A DNA stretch of 19,414 bases, from assembly GCA_905210435.1 (NCBI GenBank), contig CAJLWO010000050.1:1-19414 (forward strand), read 5' to 3'. This document shows, piece by piece, positions 1-7,969 of this stretch. The DNA is from an uncultured Bacteroidales bacterium. Its GTDB lineage: Bacteria; Bacteroidota; Bacteroidia; Bacteroidales; Muribaculaceae. Position 1 is the first letter of the stretch. Every line of letters begins with the position of its first letter. The position numbers and the translations under genes were made by a program. Under the pieces are notes generated by a model that had not been told where the DNA came from, did not search any database, and saw only the letters and a program-made list of their open reading frames with translations.

Positions 1-45
1 TAATCATCTATGAAATTGCCAAACAATTAGTTGGCTATTTTCTGA

Positions 46-1794
46 ATAGCCCTAAGTAATAGCTTTACTACTACTCTTACCGCTCTTACCGATGATAAGG
101 CTGACGAGCATATTACATACGCTCGTTACAGAGCCGTTGAGTTTCTGAAACCTGAACATCGTGAAAAATATAAAAACGCTGAACATATCGGTCGAAGCCT
201 CGCCGGTATTTATCGCGTTCACATGGTAAAGCGACTTGAAAGCAGTTTTTATGCTTTCAAAAAGTCTCTCGCAACATTGCTCCGTATCACAAATGATATG
301 ATTAAGATGTTTGAGGAAGACAAGGTTATCATCGCTCCCGAACTCAATATTAAAGATATGATGTTCAAGGGTATGGACTTGGACGAGATAACCCAATATA
401 TCATTGAGAAGAAAGGATATAACGAGTCGGATTTCCGCTATAAGGCAGATGATTTTGACGAAAATTTCATCAAAATGCTTTATAATGACCGTAATGTGCT
501 TGAAAAACTCAATGAAGAATGGGAACAAATAGATGAAGACCCGAAACTCGATAAGTTCTCATCTTCACTTTCTAAGTTCACTTCACCCGAAATAAATCCT
601 ACAGGCAAACTCGTTATTTTTTCCGAGAGCGTCGATACGGTCGATTATCTCTTTGATTTTCTGACCAAGACATTAAAAAGGAATGATGTGATAAAAATTT
701 CAGCTTCTAACCGAAACCGACTTTTCGATACCGTTAAAGCTAACTTTGACGCTAATGTGCCGGTTGAGAAGCAAGAAAATAAATTTGCTATCATCATTAC
801 GTCGGACGTGCTTGCCGAGGGTGTCAATCTCCACCGTTCAAACGTCATAATAAATTACGACTCGCCTTGGAACGCCTCTCGACTTATGCAGCGCATCGGT
901 CGCGTAAATCGTATTGGCTCGGTTGCGGATAATATCTATAATTATATGTTCTATCCTTCGCCCGACGGAGATAAGCAAATTCAACTCTATAAGAACGCTC
1001 TTATAAAGTTACAAGGTTTTCACTCCGCATTTGGCGAAGACGCGCAAATTTACTCTCGTGAGGAAATTGTTAAGGAGTTCAATCTATACGATTCCAATGT
1101 TAAAGATATTGTCGATAAAAAGATTGCATTACTCCGTGAGCTTCGACACCTTTACAATACAAATCGTGAATGGTATCATCGCATAAAGAATCTGCCCCTC
1201 AAAAGCCGTGTCATGCGAGATACAGGCAAACACTCCGGAGATACTATAGTGTTCGTATCTTCCAAACTCAAAACAGAGTTTTATCTTGTGTCCGGCGATA
1301 CCCAGCCGCAGATTATGGATTTCCTTTCAGCTATCGGTTTTCTTAAAGCAAAACCGGAAGAACAAGCTGCACCTTTCAAACAAGAGGAACAACATTATGC
1401 TCACGTTAACCGCGCATTGTTAGAATTTCAATCTGACATACAGGCTCAGACCGATTCAGACTCTATAAAGAATAAAAATCTCGATACTACTGCACAGATA
1501 GCCGATAAGTTCCTCCGCACCATTGAGCAGGTTTGCGAAGATGATGCACTTAAACGTGATTGTGGTATTTTGCGTGGATACATCAAGGAGGGTACATACG
1601 CGCGTCTGCCTAAATCTTTAAAGACTATTTCACAAGAATATAAGAATAATCGAATGAAGATTAAAGCAGACAGTCGTATTCTTGCTAACCGAATAGGTGA
1701 ACTTGTTGAAGAATACCACCACGAGAATAATACTGCTTCCGCAAAAGAAGAACTCGGCAATCCGGCAATCATAATCTCCGAAACTTTCATCTGA
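46..1794 (+). CDS. SNF2-type helicase, C-terminal half (5' truncated, probable frameshift)
   Basis: The reading frame is open from base 46 to the stop at 1792-1794; the first in-frame ATG is at 223, but the codons before it read like protein (HITYARYRAVEFL). I therefore treat this as the C-terminal part of a larger gene and not as a gene starting at 223. The second RecA-like lobe is clear: KLVIFSES at 607-630 (motif IV region), SDVLAEGVNLH at 802-834 (motif V) and QRIGRVNRIG at 889-918 (motif VI, with the arginine fingers). The nucleotide-binding first lobe (Walker A, DExx) is absent and would lie left of the window. A helicase directly upstream of an N6-adenine methyltransferase is typical of restriction-type phage defence, where it would act as an ATP-driven DNA translocase. 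The gene ends 1 base before the methyltransferase ATG, so the two are almost certainly one operon. The helicase call is firm; whether the gene is intact is not. Confidence 0.85.
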   Translation: MALSNSFTTTLTALTDDKADEHITYARYRAVEFLKPEHREKYKNAEHIGRSLAGIYRVHMVKRLESSFYAFKKSLATLLRITNDMIKMFEEDKVIIAPELNIKDMMFKGMDLDEITQYIIEKKGYNESDFRYKADDFDENFIKMLYNDRNVLEKLNEEWEQIDEDPKLDKFSSSLSKFTSPEINPTGKLVIFSESVDTVDYLFDFLTKTLKRNDVIKISASNRNRLFDTVKANFDANVPVEKQENKFAIIITSDVLAEGVNLHRSNVIINYDSPWNASRLMQRIGRVNRIGSVADNIYNYMFYPSPDGDKQIQLYKNALIKLQGFHSAFGEDAQIYSREEIVKEFNLYDSNVKDIVDKKIALLRELRHLYNTNREWYHRIKNLPLKSRVMRDTGKHSGDTIVFVSSKLKTEFYLVSGDTQPQIMDFLSAIGFLKAKPEEQAAPFKQEEQHYAHVNRALLEFQSDIQAQTDSDSIKNKNLDTTAQIADKFLRTIEQVCEDDALKRDCGILRGYIKEGTYARLPKSLKTISQEYKNNRMKIKADSRILANRIGELVEEYHHENNTASAKEELGNPAIIISETFI

Positions 1795-1795
1795 T

Positions 1796-4700
1796 ATGGC
1801 ATACTCTAAAGAACAGCTACGCAATATTTTCCAAAACAAATTTGACCGCGAGGCGTGGAAAGCTATTGTCGTCAATATCTTTGGCGCAAACAAGGTACGT
1901 CGGGAAAACGAATTATTCACCGACCCTGACGATGCAGAGGTAGGTTACTATATGGGGTCTATTGACACCACCGACTCTTTTAGAATCGGCTTGTTTTATT
2001 ACAAGATCAACTCCGGGTCAGTTGCTCATAAAAAAGTCGGGTTGCGTAATCTCGTCAAGAAGTTCATAAATCAGAACTGGGGCGAGTTTGACGCTGCTAT
2101 TGTTGTATTCGATGATAATAAGGACTGGCGATTATCTTTTGTGTGCGACATCAAAGAGGAAGCCACCGCTCCTAAGCGTTTTACTTTTGTTTTCGGGGAA
2201 AAAGATAACTTCTATCGAACCGCCATTGACCGTTTCGATTATTTACAAACTCACGGAGCGTCATTTGAGAGTATCCGCAAAGCATTCTCGGTTGACGCTT
2301 TAAGCGATGATTTCTTTGATGAATACCGCGAATTATATGCTGATTTCGTTGAATACATAACCGGTAAACGCTACGTTAAAGAAAGCAACAAGTGGGTGGA
2401 GCGCGTAATTGATAAGCCAAATTATCAATATGAATCTACTTTTGGGAAGGACGATAAACTTGTGCGCGACTACATCAAAAAGATGTTTGGCCGCATTGTA
2501 TTTCTTTACTTCCTCCAAAGAAAAGGTTGGCTCGACGGAAACCGCCAATATATGCACGACCTTTTCTATAATTCCGACAAAAAAGACAATTTCCTCGATG
2601 GCGTTCTTGAACCTCTGTTTTTTGAAGTCTTGAACACTGATAAACCTTACCGTACTGAGGCAGCTAAAGCCTTGCCGGGAAGTGAGAATATTCCTTACTT
2701 AAATGGCGGTCTGTTTGCTCGTGATGAAATTGACGAGCGTACCTGTATCTTTAAGGAAGAAGATTTTGAAAGACTTTTCGACTTCCTCGATAGTTATAAT
2801 TTCACCATCGACGAAAACGACACCGACGATGCCGAAATCGGAATCGACCCGGAAATGCTCGGTCGTATCTTTGAAAATCTACTTGAAGATAATAAGGATA
2901 AAGGTGCTTTCTATACACCGAAAGAGATTGTAGATTATATGTGTCGAGAATCCATTATCGCTTATCTGCAAAATGGTATTCCTGAACGCTCACACGAACT
3001 AATCCGCAACTTTGTTGAGACTTTTGACGCATCACTACTTGATGAAAAGCAGCGGCTATATATCCGTAAAAAACTTCAGGTAGTAAAGATATGCGACCCT
3101 GCAATCGGTTCGGGAGCTTTCCCTATGGGACTTGTCAATCTTCTTTCCAAGCTCTATGTGGCAATGAAGACGGACACCGATACCGCAAAAATGAAACGCC
3201 ACATAATGGAGCAGAATATCTACGGCGTTGATATTGAGAAAGGTGCCGTCGATATTGCTCGCTTAAGGTTTTGGCTTGCAATGATTGTTGAGGAAAAAGA
3301 ACCTATACCACTTCCTAACTTACACTTTAAGATTATGCAGGGTAACTCGCTCCTTGAAAGTTATGATGGTATTGATCTTTCCGACCTTACAAAAGTAAGC
3401 GGCCAGTCAAGTTTATTCGATTCTGAGAACTCAGAGCGAGAAGCTCTCATTTCCTCATTGAAGTCTTATTACAAAACTTCTGACCATACGCTGCGAGACC
3501 GTCTCTTTAACGATATTATCAATAATGTACGTCGGCAATTACTCGATAAAAATATTACTCTACCGGCAGGAAAAGACCCGTCAGCCAATACCGACTTTTT
3601 CCTTTGGCATACTTGGTTCTCCGATGTATTTGCGAATGGTGGGTTCGATATAGTTATTGCAAATCCACCTTATATTGATTCAGAAACAATGACTCAACTT
3701 GGAATGGAGAAGCAACGAGAGTATATATCTAGTCATTATCGCTACATTTCAGGTAATTGGGATATTTATATGGCATTTCTAGAGAAAGGTTTAAAGTTAA
3801 GTAAAGGAATAATGTGTTACATTACTCCAGATAAGTGGCTATCAAAACCTTTTGGAAAAATTTTTCGTAGAGAATGTATGTGTCAGCGTCTTTCTCATAT
3901 TGTTCATGCTGGAAGCGATGTGTTTGAAACTGCAACAGTAGATGCGATTATTACTCTTTTCTCCCAGTTTTCAGAAGTAATTAACGCGTATGTTTTCAAT
4001 AGGAACAAAGATATTGAGAAACGCGGCTCTGTAAAAACGTCTGAAATAGTGAGTCCTTATCTTATTGATTCGTTATTTTCACCCTATGCCTCAATAATTA
4101 ACAATATAGAGTCTATCACAAAATCTCATATTATTGATTTGGCAAAATGTGAAGGAGCATGTTCTACTGGGGACGCATATAAATTGGTGCCACTAATTAC
4201 CGAAGAAAATAGAGGACAATCGTATCGGTTGGTTAATACTGGAACTATAGATAAATATACTAATAGATGGGGACATAAAGAGATCGTATATCTTACCAAA
4301 GAGTTAGGCTACAAACCGCTGTGTCCTACAGTGTCAGTTGAGCAGTTTGAGAAAACTTTTGGAAAGGCATACATAGCAAAGGCAAAAGGCTCCAAAATCA
4401 TCCTCAAAGGATTGAATCTTTTAGATGCATTTGTAGATGTTAAAGGAATATATTTGCCGGGTAAAACAACTCTTGTGATTAACTCCGCTAATATTGATAA
4501 TTTGTTTTTCATAGCAGGAATTTTGAATTCGGCATACGCAATTTTTTATATTAAAACAAAGTATTCTTCAAGCAGCTATTGTGGTGGAATTACTTTCACT
4601 AAAGAGATGATAGACGCTTTACCTGTTCCTCATTTTTCAAATGATGATAGGGAACGACTAATACATCTTTCTAAAGCAGCTACCAATATTCGTACTGATA

Positions 4701-4840
4701 ACCCTTCCGCAAATATTGATTCTATTTTAAAGGAAATAGATAGTATTATTTTTAAGTCATGGGGGTTTAATTACGATGAAGTTCTAATTATTGACCCACA
4801 AACAACCATATCCAAAGAAGAATACGAAGGATATAAATAA
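1796..4840 (+). CDS. Eco57I-like N6-adenine DNA methyltransferase of a restriction system
   Basis: A 1014-residue protein with the motifs of large gamma-type N6-adenine methyltransferases. KGAFYTPKEIVDYM begins at residue 369. The SAM-binding motif I is DPAIGSGAF at 434-442 (usual form DPACGSGAF). The acidic motif NIYGVDIEKGAVDIARLRFW follows, and the catalytic motif IV is NPPY at 623-626. The part after NPPY resembles a target-recognition region and has an AEGACSTGDA-type insert, as in TaqI/Eco57I specificity domains. The first 360 residues are long enough for a nuclease or helicase-docking domain, but I cannot name catalytic residues there. It should transfer a methyl group from SAM to adenine at a specific site and protect host DNA. 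The start ATG lies 1 base after the helicase stop. GC content drops at NPPY (see findings). Type IIG, ISP-like or split helicase-methylase systems are all possible. Confidence 0.88.
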   Translation: MAYSKEQLRNIFQNKFDREAWKAIVVNIFGANKVRRENELFTDPDDAEVGYYMGSIDTTDSFRIGLFYYKINSGSVAHKKVGLRNLVKKFINQNWGEFDAAIVVFDDNKDWRLSFVCDIKEEATAPKRFTFVFGEKDNFYRTAIDRFDYLQTHGASFESIRKAFSVDALSDDFFDEYRELYADFVEYITGKRYVKESNKWVERVIDKPNYQYESTFGKDDKLVRDYIKKMFGRIVFLYFLQRKGWLDGNRQYMHDLFYNSDKKDNFLDGVLEPLFFEVLNTDKPYRTEAAKALPGSENIPYLNGGLFARDEIDERTCIFKEEDFERLFDFLDSYNFTIDENDTDDAEIGIDPEMLGRIFENLLEDNKDKGAFYTPKEIVDYMCRESIIAYLQNGIPERSHELIRNFVETFDASLLDEKQRLYIRKKLQVVKICDPAIGSGAFPMGLVNLLSKLYVAMKTDTDTAKMKRHIMEQNIYGVDIEKGAVDIARLRFWLAMIVEEKEPIPLPNLHFKIMQGNSLLESYDGIDLSDLTKVSGQSSLFDSENSEREALISSLKSYYKTSDHTLRDRLFNDIINNVRRQLLDKNITLPAGKDPSANTDFFLWHTWFSDVFANGGFDIVIANPPYIDSETMTQLGMEKQREYISSHYRYISGNWDIYMAFLEKGLKLSKGIMCYITPDKWLSKPFGKIFRRECMCQRLSHIVHAGSDVFETATVDAIITLFSQFSEVINAYVFNRNKDIEKRGSVKTSEIVSPYLIDSLFSPYASIINNIESITKSHIIDLAKCEGACSTGDAYKLVPLITEENRGQSYRLVNTGTIDKYTNRWGHKEIVYLTKELGYKPLCPTVSVEQFEKTFGKAYIAKAKGSKIILKGLNLLDAFVDVKGIYLPGKTTLVINSANIDNLFFIAGILNSAYAIFYIKTKYSSSSYCGGITFTKEMIDALPVPHFSNDDRERLIHLSKAATNIRTDNPSANIDSILKEIDSIIFKSWGFNYDEVLIIDPQTTISKEEYEGYK

Positions 4841-4850
4841 ACAAATTCGT

Positions 4851-6368
4851 ATGCTATCTAATTCATTATTTCTTGATGATAAGGCTATACTTAATTTGTA
4901 TGGCATATTAGCTTCTGGTGAGGAATCATTCTTTATTGCTCTTTTAAGTACCGAAATACTACCTTTTAAGTGTACTCTAAAACAACTTGAAAATGGAAAT
5001 TTCCAAGTTGAATTTGATATTCCCCAAAGCGTAGCCGATTTTAACATTGAAGACTTTTATGCAAAACCGGCTGTTTTAACTATTCCTAAACCCTCAAATA
5101 GAAGAGATTTACCCGATTTCAATATCATAATAAATACTACTGATGTGGAAGATATCACAGCTAAATACAATGCTGATGAAGAAATTCCTATCCACGTTAT
5201 AGTAACAATTAGGGGCTTTAAGACTTATTTTGAAGATAAAGACAGGACTGTGGCAAAACATACTGTTTTATTTAAATATAACCCCAAGTTGTTTTCTCCA
5301 TCAAATAAGGGAATTCAGTACTATTTGACTACAAATATAAATCAGGATAGCAGTTTTAAGAATGCGACCTCAATTGAACTACAAAATCAAATGTATTTAT
5401 TTTACTTTGAGGAGGTATCTGAAGACTGCGGCTACTTTGTCATTAAGAGTCAAAACGAAGTCCCGTACTCTAATTTTACTAAATTAGTAGAATCGATTCG
5501 GTCTGCCTATGCGTTAATAAATGGCTATTATATGGCAGATACAGTTTTATATATTAGCAAAAGGTCTGATTCAAATTCTCGTTTTGCACTTGAATATAAA
5601 TGTATAAATTCTACTATTAATTCTCAACGACCTCTTTTAGATTACAATTTGTATTCTAATGTGCAAAAAGAAGAACTGCTACTTACTCATGAAACTTTTG
5701 AGAATTTGGTCAAACTACTGTATAATAGCGAAGAACTGCGGAGAAGTTGTATTTTAATTACGCAGTCTGCTTGCTTGGATAACATTTCTAATGGAAGTTT
5801 GGCATCGGTAGCAATAGAAACTATAACAGGTTATTTTATTGAAAATTCTACGGTCCCAGAACCTAAAATGTTTGAAAATATCGAAATCATTCGTCATATC
5901 ACACATGAATTGGGGAAAGTCGTAAAGGATGCAAAAAGGTTCGCTTCTAATATTGGAGTCAATATTGATAAGGCAACCTGGGAAAAACTAAAGTCAAAAT
6001 TAGGTAAATTTAATGAGGTACCTAATGCCTTAAAGTTGTCGACTCCTTTTGAAGAAAGCGGCATAATTCTTTCTACAGAAGAACAAGAATGTATAAACTG
6101 TAGAAATCTTTATCTGCACGGTAAGACACCTAAATCAAAAATTAGTTCATTAACGTGGCTTTCCGAGAGTGAAACATATCTTTATATATCTAATACTTTG
6201 CGGATGTTGGCTGGTATACTATTATTAAAAAAAGCTGGATTTAACGGACGTATAATTGATTGGGGTAAAACAATTATTATGTATGAACGCGAAAAGATGA
6301 ATGGACACGGTATAAAACATTTAACGTGGTTACACAGACCGATAATTGAAGTGGAAAAAGTTGATTAA
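4851..6368 (+). CDS. third defence-operon protein with HEPN-like R-X4-H motif
   Basis: I do not recognise the full-length family. From the ATG at 4851 it encodes 505 residues. A TTG at 4791, inside the methyltransferase, would add 20 residues; I prefer the ATG because the extension is lysine/asparagine-rich and reads through the upstream gene's end. The first ~330 residues look like mixed alpha/beta and hold no motif I can name. Near the C-terminus, CRNLYLHGKTP places R418 and H423 in an R-X4-H arrangement followed by G, as in HEPN RNases such as ApeA- and abortive-infection-type proteins. It is followed by a predicted helix (YLYISNTLRMLAGILLLKKAG), which suits an alpha-helical HEPN fold. It starts 10 bases after the methyltransferase stop and shares that gene's AT-rich 3' part, so it is probably an operon partner. 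It may be an RNase effector or a specificity/accessory subunit. The HEPN assignment rests on one motif. Confidence 0.7.
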   Translation: MLSNSLFLDDKAILNLYGILASGEESFFIALLSTEILPFKCTLKQLENGNFQVEFDIPQSVADFNIEDFYAKPAVLTIPKPSNRRDLPDFNIIINTTDVEDITAKYNADEEIPIHVIVTIRGFKTYFEDKDRTVAKHTVLFKYNPKLFSPSNKGIQYYLTTNINQDSSFKNATSIELQNQMYLFYFEEVSEDCGYFVIKSQNEVPYSNFTKLVESIRSAYALINGYYMADTVLYISKRSDSNSRFALEYKCINSTINSQRPLLDYNLYSNVQKEELLLTHETFENLVKLLYNSEELRRSCILITQSACLDNISNGSLASVAIETITGYFIENSTVPEPKMFENIEIIRHITHELGKVVKDAKRFASNIGVNIDKATWEKLKSKLGKFNEVPNALKLSTPFEESGIILSTEEQECINCRNLYLHGKTPKSKISSLTWLSESETYLYISNTLRMLAGILLLKKAGFNGRIIDWGKTIIMYEREKMNGHGIKHLTWLHRPIIEVEKVD

Positions 6369-6463
6369 ATCTTGCTATTAGTATGGAGTTGCGGCACCGC
6401 CGCCGCGCTTTCGTGAACGGAGCCTCGGTCTCCGCCATACGGCTTCAATCGCATAACTCATAC

Positions 6464-6493
6464 GCCTCTCGGACACCGCCGAGGGGCTTTTTT
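6464..6493 (+). terminator. Rho-independent terminator of the defence operon
   Basis: A 9-bp stem (6464-6472 with 6479-6487, one G-T wobble) with a 6-base loop is followed by six T residues. It lies about 95 bases after the third gene's stop and marks the boundary between AT-rich and GC-rich sequence. Confidence 0.85.
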
Positions 6494-6964
6494 ATGCGGT
6501 AGCGGACGGTGAAGATTGAGCCGGGAGGGCGTTACCGTTCTTTGGCATCTTGCCGTGGGGCTGTCAATTTTCGGACTCCCTGCGGCATTGTTGTTGTGTT
6601 GCATCGGGACATGGGCTGGAGGGTTTGTGCCTGTCGGAGTGTGGGCTGTAAACCGTGGTGCTTTGCCGTTGGGGATAACCTCACGGATTAGGTATTGTAG
6701 CGTAGGCCGGTGTCTGCGGTGCTAACGCATATCAGATTTTGCGGGGCAGTTGTTTGACGGAGATATACTTGTAAACACGCTCGGAACACGCTATGATATT
6801 TCACTTCACAAAGTTAAGTCGTGCCGGTCTATCGCAAAACAGGCCCTCCGGGACTTCTTGCAAAATTTTTTATAAATCTCCACTCTGCGAGTAGTATTTA
6901 CCGCCATGTGCCTTAAAATATTTCTTGAAGTTTTTGCGCTTGCGCCCTTTCCACTGCCTTCCTT

Positions 6965-6996
6965 ATTGTTCGTAAAAATCAAACGCGCCCCGGCGC
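6965..6996 (+). promoter_or_regulatory. shared leader motif, copy a (16-mer plus GC hairpin)
   Basis: ATTGTTCGTAAAAATC (6965-6980) is followed by a small hairpin, GCGC-CCCG-GCGC (6985-6996), 31 bases before the ATG at 7028. The 16-mer recurs exactly at 7914-7929, again followed by a tetraloop hairpin and a small gene. Both leaders also share CTTCAAAAT just before the start. It could be a promoter or an RNA leader; it does not contain the TAnnTTTG box. Confidence 0.55.
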
Positions 6997-7027
6997 ACAG
7001 TAATCACCCGTCAAAAACTTCAAAATC

Positions 7028-7222
7028 ATGACATACGTTAGCATCATCTCCGCAGACACAAACCGCCGCTACAAAGAGTATCAAATCGAGGTTATCACCT
7101 TCGACGGCGACAGCGAAACAGTTTATGTAACAGCCCGCACTTCCGAGGAGGCACAGGCTATGGCAGCAGCCCATGTCCCCGATGCAGACTACACTATGGT
7201 GCAGGGAATCTTTGAAAACTGA
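7028..7222 (+). CDS. small hypothetical phage protein (64 aa)
   Basis: I do not recognise the family. The protein is 64 residues, with a beta-rich N-terminal half (YVSIISAD, YQIEVITFDGDSETVYVTA) and a helical segment rich in alanine (SEEAQAMAAAHV), the pattern of a small alpha/beta domain. It has no membrane segment or signal peptide. Codon use matches the GC-rich phage genes downstream. It has its own leader (6965-6996) and a strong terminator 25 bases after its stop, so it appears to be a single-gene transcript. This tight promoter-leader-terminator framing is the main evidence that it is a real gene. Confidence 0.65.
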   Translation: MTYVSIISADTNRRYKEYQIEVITFDGDSETVYVTARTSEEAQAMAAAHVPDADYTMVQGIFEN

Positions 7223-7246
7223 ACAATCACCCACACTGCAAAGATG

Positions 7247-7273
7247 GGCTTCCACTCGGAAGCCTGTTTTTTT
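7247..7273 (+). terminator. Rho-independent terminator after the 64-aa gene
   Basis: A perfect 7-bp stem, GGCTTCC-ACTC-GGAAGCC (7247-7264), is followed by TG and seven T residues. It lies 25 bases downstream of the stop at 7222. Confidence 0.88.
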
Positions 7274-7816
7274 GCTCAATCTTCTTTCGTCCGTCAGTAT
7301 CAATCGGCTCTCCGTCACGGCTCTAAGCAGATGGTCGCGGTCAGGCCCTTTAACCATGAGGGTTGCCGGGCAGGTGCCTGTCGGCCATCCGAGCTGACCG
7401 CTTTATTGATTATACCGCGCATCAAGGTTGCTGCCATGTTCTATTTGCTGTATTTCCATAATCCGTTTTGAGGGTGAAATGGTGAGGGTCGTTCCGGCTT
7501 TGCCTCCCCGACACCTCGACCGGGAGGCATTGATGTTTTGGCCGTCGCACCGTGAGCTTTGGCAAGTATATCGGATGCTCTTGGCTTCATCCGCATCACA
7601 TTATCCGGCTACGCCCTTGTAGCCATACCGCTAAAATCGCGGCCACGATTGAGCAGGGTGTATTACCGCGTCCGCTTGCGTCACGACTGCAAGGCTACGG
7701 ATGTTTCAGCCGATTTTTCCTGACGCTCCGTGTGCTTCATACCGTTCCATATCTCGTTTTTGGTTGCAGTCCGAGCCATTTTTCCTTCACAAATTTAGTA
7801 CGGTCATGCACTGTTG

Positions 7817-7882
7817 CAAGGGCAGGTTTGCACTCCGTGTTCCTCCGTTTTTCGCTTCGTTGCAAAACGGCAATCACCCTTG
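7817..7882 (+). repeat. 66-nt structured element, copy 1 (three-way-junction fold)
   Basis: Closing stem CAAGGG/CCCTTG (7817-7822 with 7877-7882), extended by TTG/CAA. It encloses a short hairpin CAC-TCC-GTG (7831-7839) and a 7-bp hairpin CCGTTTT/AAAACGG (7845-7851 with 7864-7870). A second copy of equal length lies at 12329-12394 with five differences. Four of these form two compensatory pairs (A-T to G-C and T-A to C-G), which is direct evidence that the helices matter. The strand is inferred from the downstream gene. Confidence 0.75.
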
Positions 7883-7913
7883 CTGCCTTCAGCTCATTAC
7901 GACCGCACTTTTG

Positions 7914-7941
7914 ATTGTTCGTAAAAATCGGGCTTCGGCCC
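7914..7941 (+). promoter_or_regulatory. shared leader motif, copy b (16-mer plus UUCG hairpin)
   Basis: The same 16-mer as at 6965 (7914-7929) is directly followed by GGGC-TTCG-GCCC (7930-7941), a stable UUCG tetraloop hairpin in RNA. It lies 28 bases before the ATG at 7970. Confidence 0.6.
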
Positions 7942-7969
7942 ACAAGTCAAACTTCAAAATTTCACAGAT

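Larger units (their letters stand above)
6369..7027. other. gene-free stretch between defence operon and phage genes
   Basis: It holds the operon terminator, preceded by two small GC hairpins (GCGGC-ACC-GCCGC near 6391 and CGGAG...CTCCG near 6418). I see no convincing gene. Short + strand frames at 6509-6691 and 6516-6725 have no plausible composition or start. A 48-codon minus-strand frame (6604 down to 6458) runs into the terminator. The last 65 bases are the leader of the gene at 7028. I see no integrase, tRNA or attachment site. Confidence 0.6.
7223..7969. other. 747-bp gene-free stretch with repeated hairpins
   Basis: Frames over 100 codons exist on the + strand (for example 7552-7914), but their translation is cysteine/arginine/serine-rich and I judge them non-coding. 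Structures I can see: the terminator at 7247, an 8-bp perfect hairpin TGCCTCCC/GGGAGGCA (7501-7508 with 7522-7529), a 6-bp perfect hairpin GGCTAC-GCCCTT-GTAGCC (7607-7624), the 66-nt structured element (7817-7882) and leader motif copy b (7914-7941). A long structured RNA is possible. Confidence 0.6.

Noticed and set aside
52..528. 158-codon minus-strand frame opposite the helicase gene
   Set aside because: It is the antisense shadow of a clearly coding helicase frame.
6458..6604. 48-codon minus-strand frame (MQHNNNAAGSPK...)
   Set aside because: Its 3' end runs through the operon terminator hairpin, and I see no promoter or recognisable domain. The wording gave a vague sense of familiarity that I cannot support.
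6494..6700. Diversity-generating retroelement template (AAC-rich on the minus strand near 6585-6600)
   Set aside because: No reverse transcriptase and no matching variable repeat in the tail-fibre-like gene; the AAC-rich run is only about ten bases.
6516..6725. Hydrophobic + strand frame that could be a small membrane protein
   Set aside because: It needs a TTG start, overlaps another equally poor frame, and has no promoter or leader like the other small genes.
7552..7914. A 120-codon + strand frame whose translation resembles part of the frame at 12229-12717 (RAGLxSxFLR...TAITL)
   Set aside because: The similarity comes only from the 66-nt element. All five base differences change the amino acid while preserving base pairs, so structure, not protein, is conserved. 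The rest of the translation is cysteine/arginine/serine-rich.
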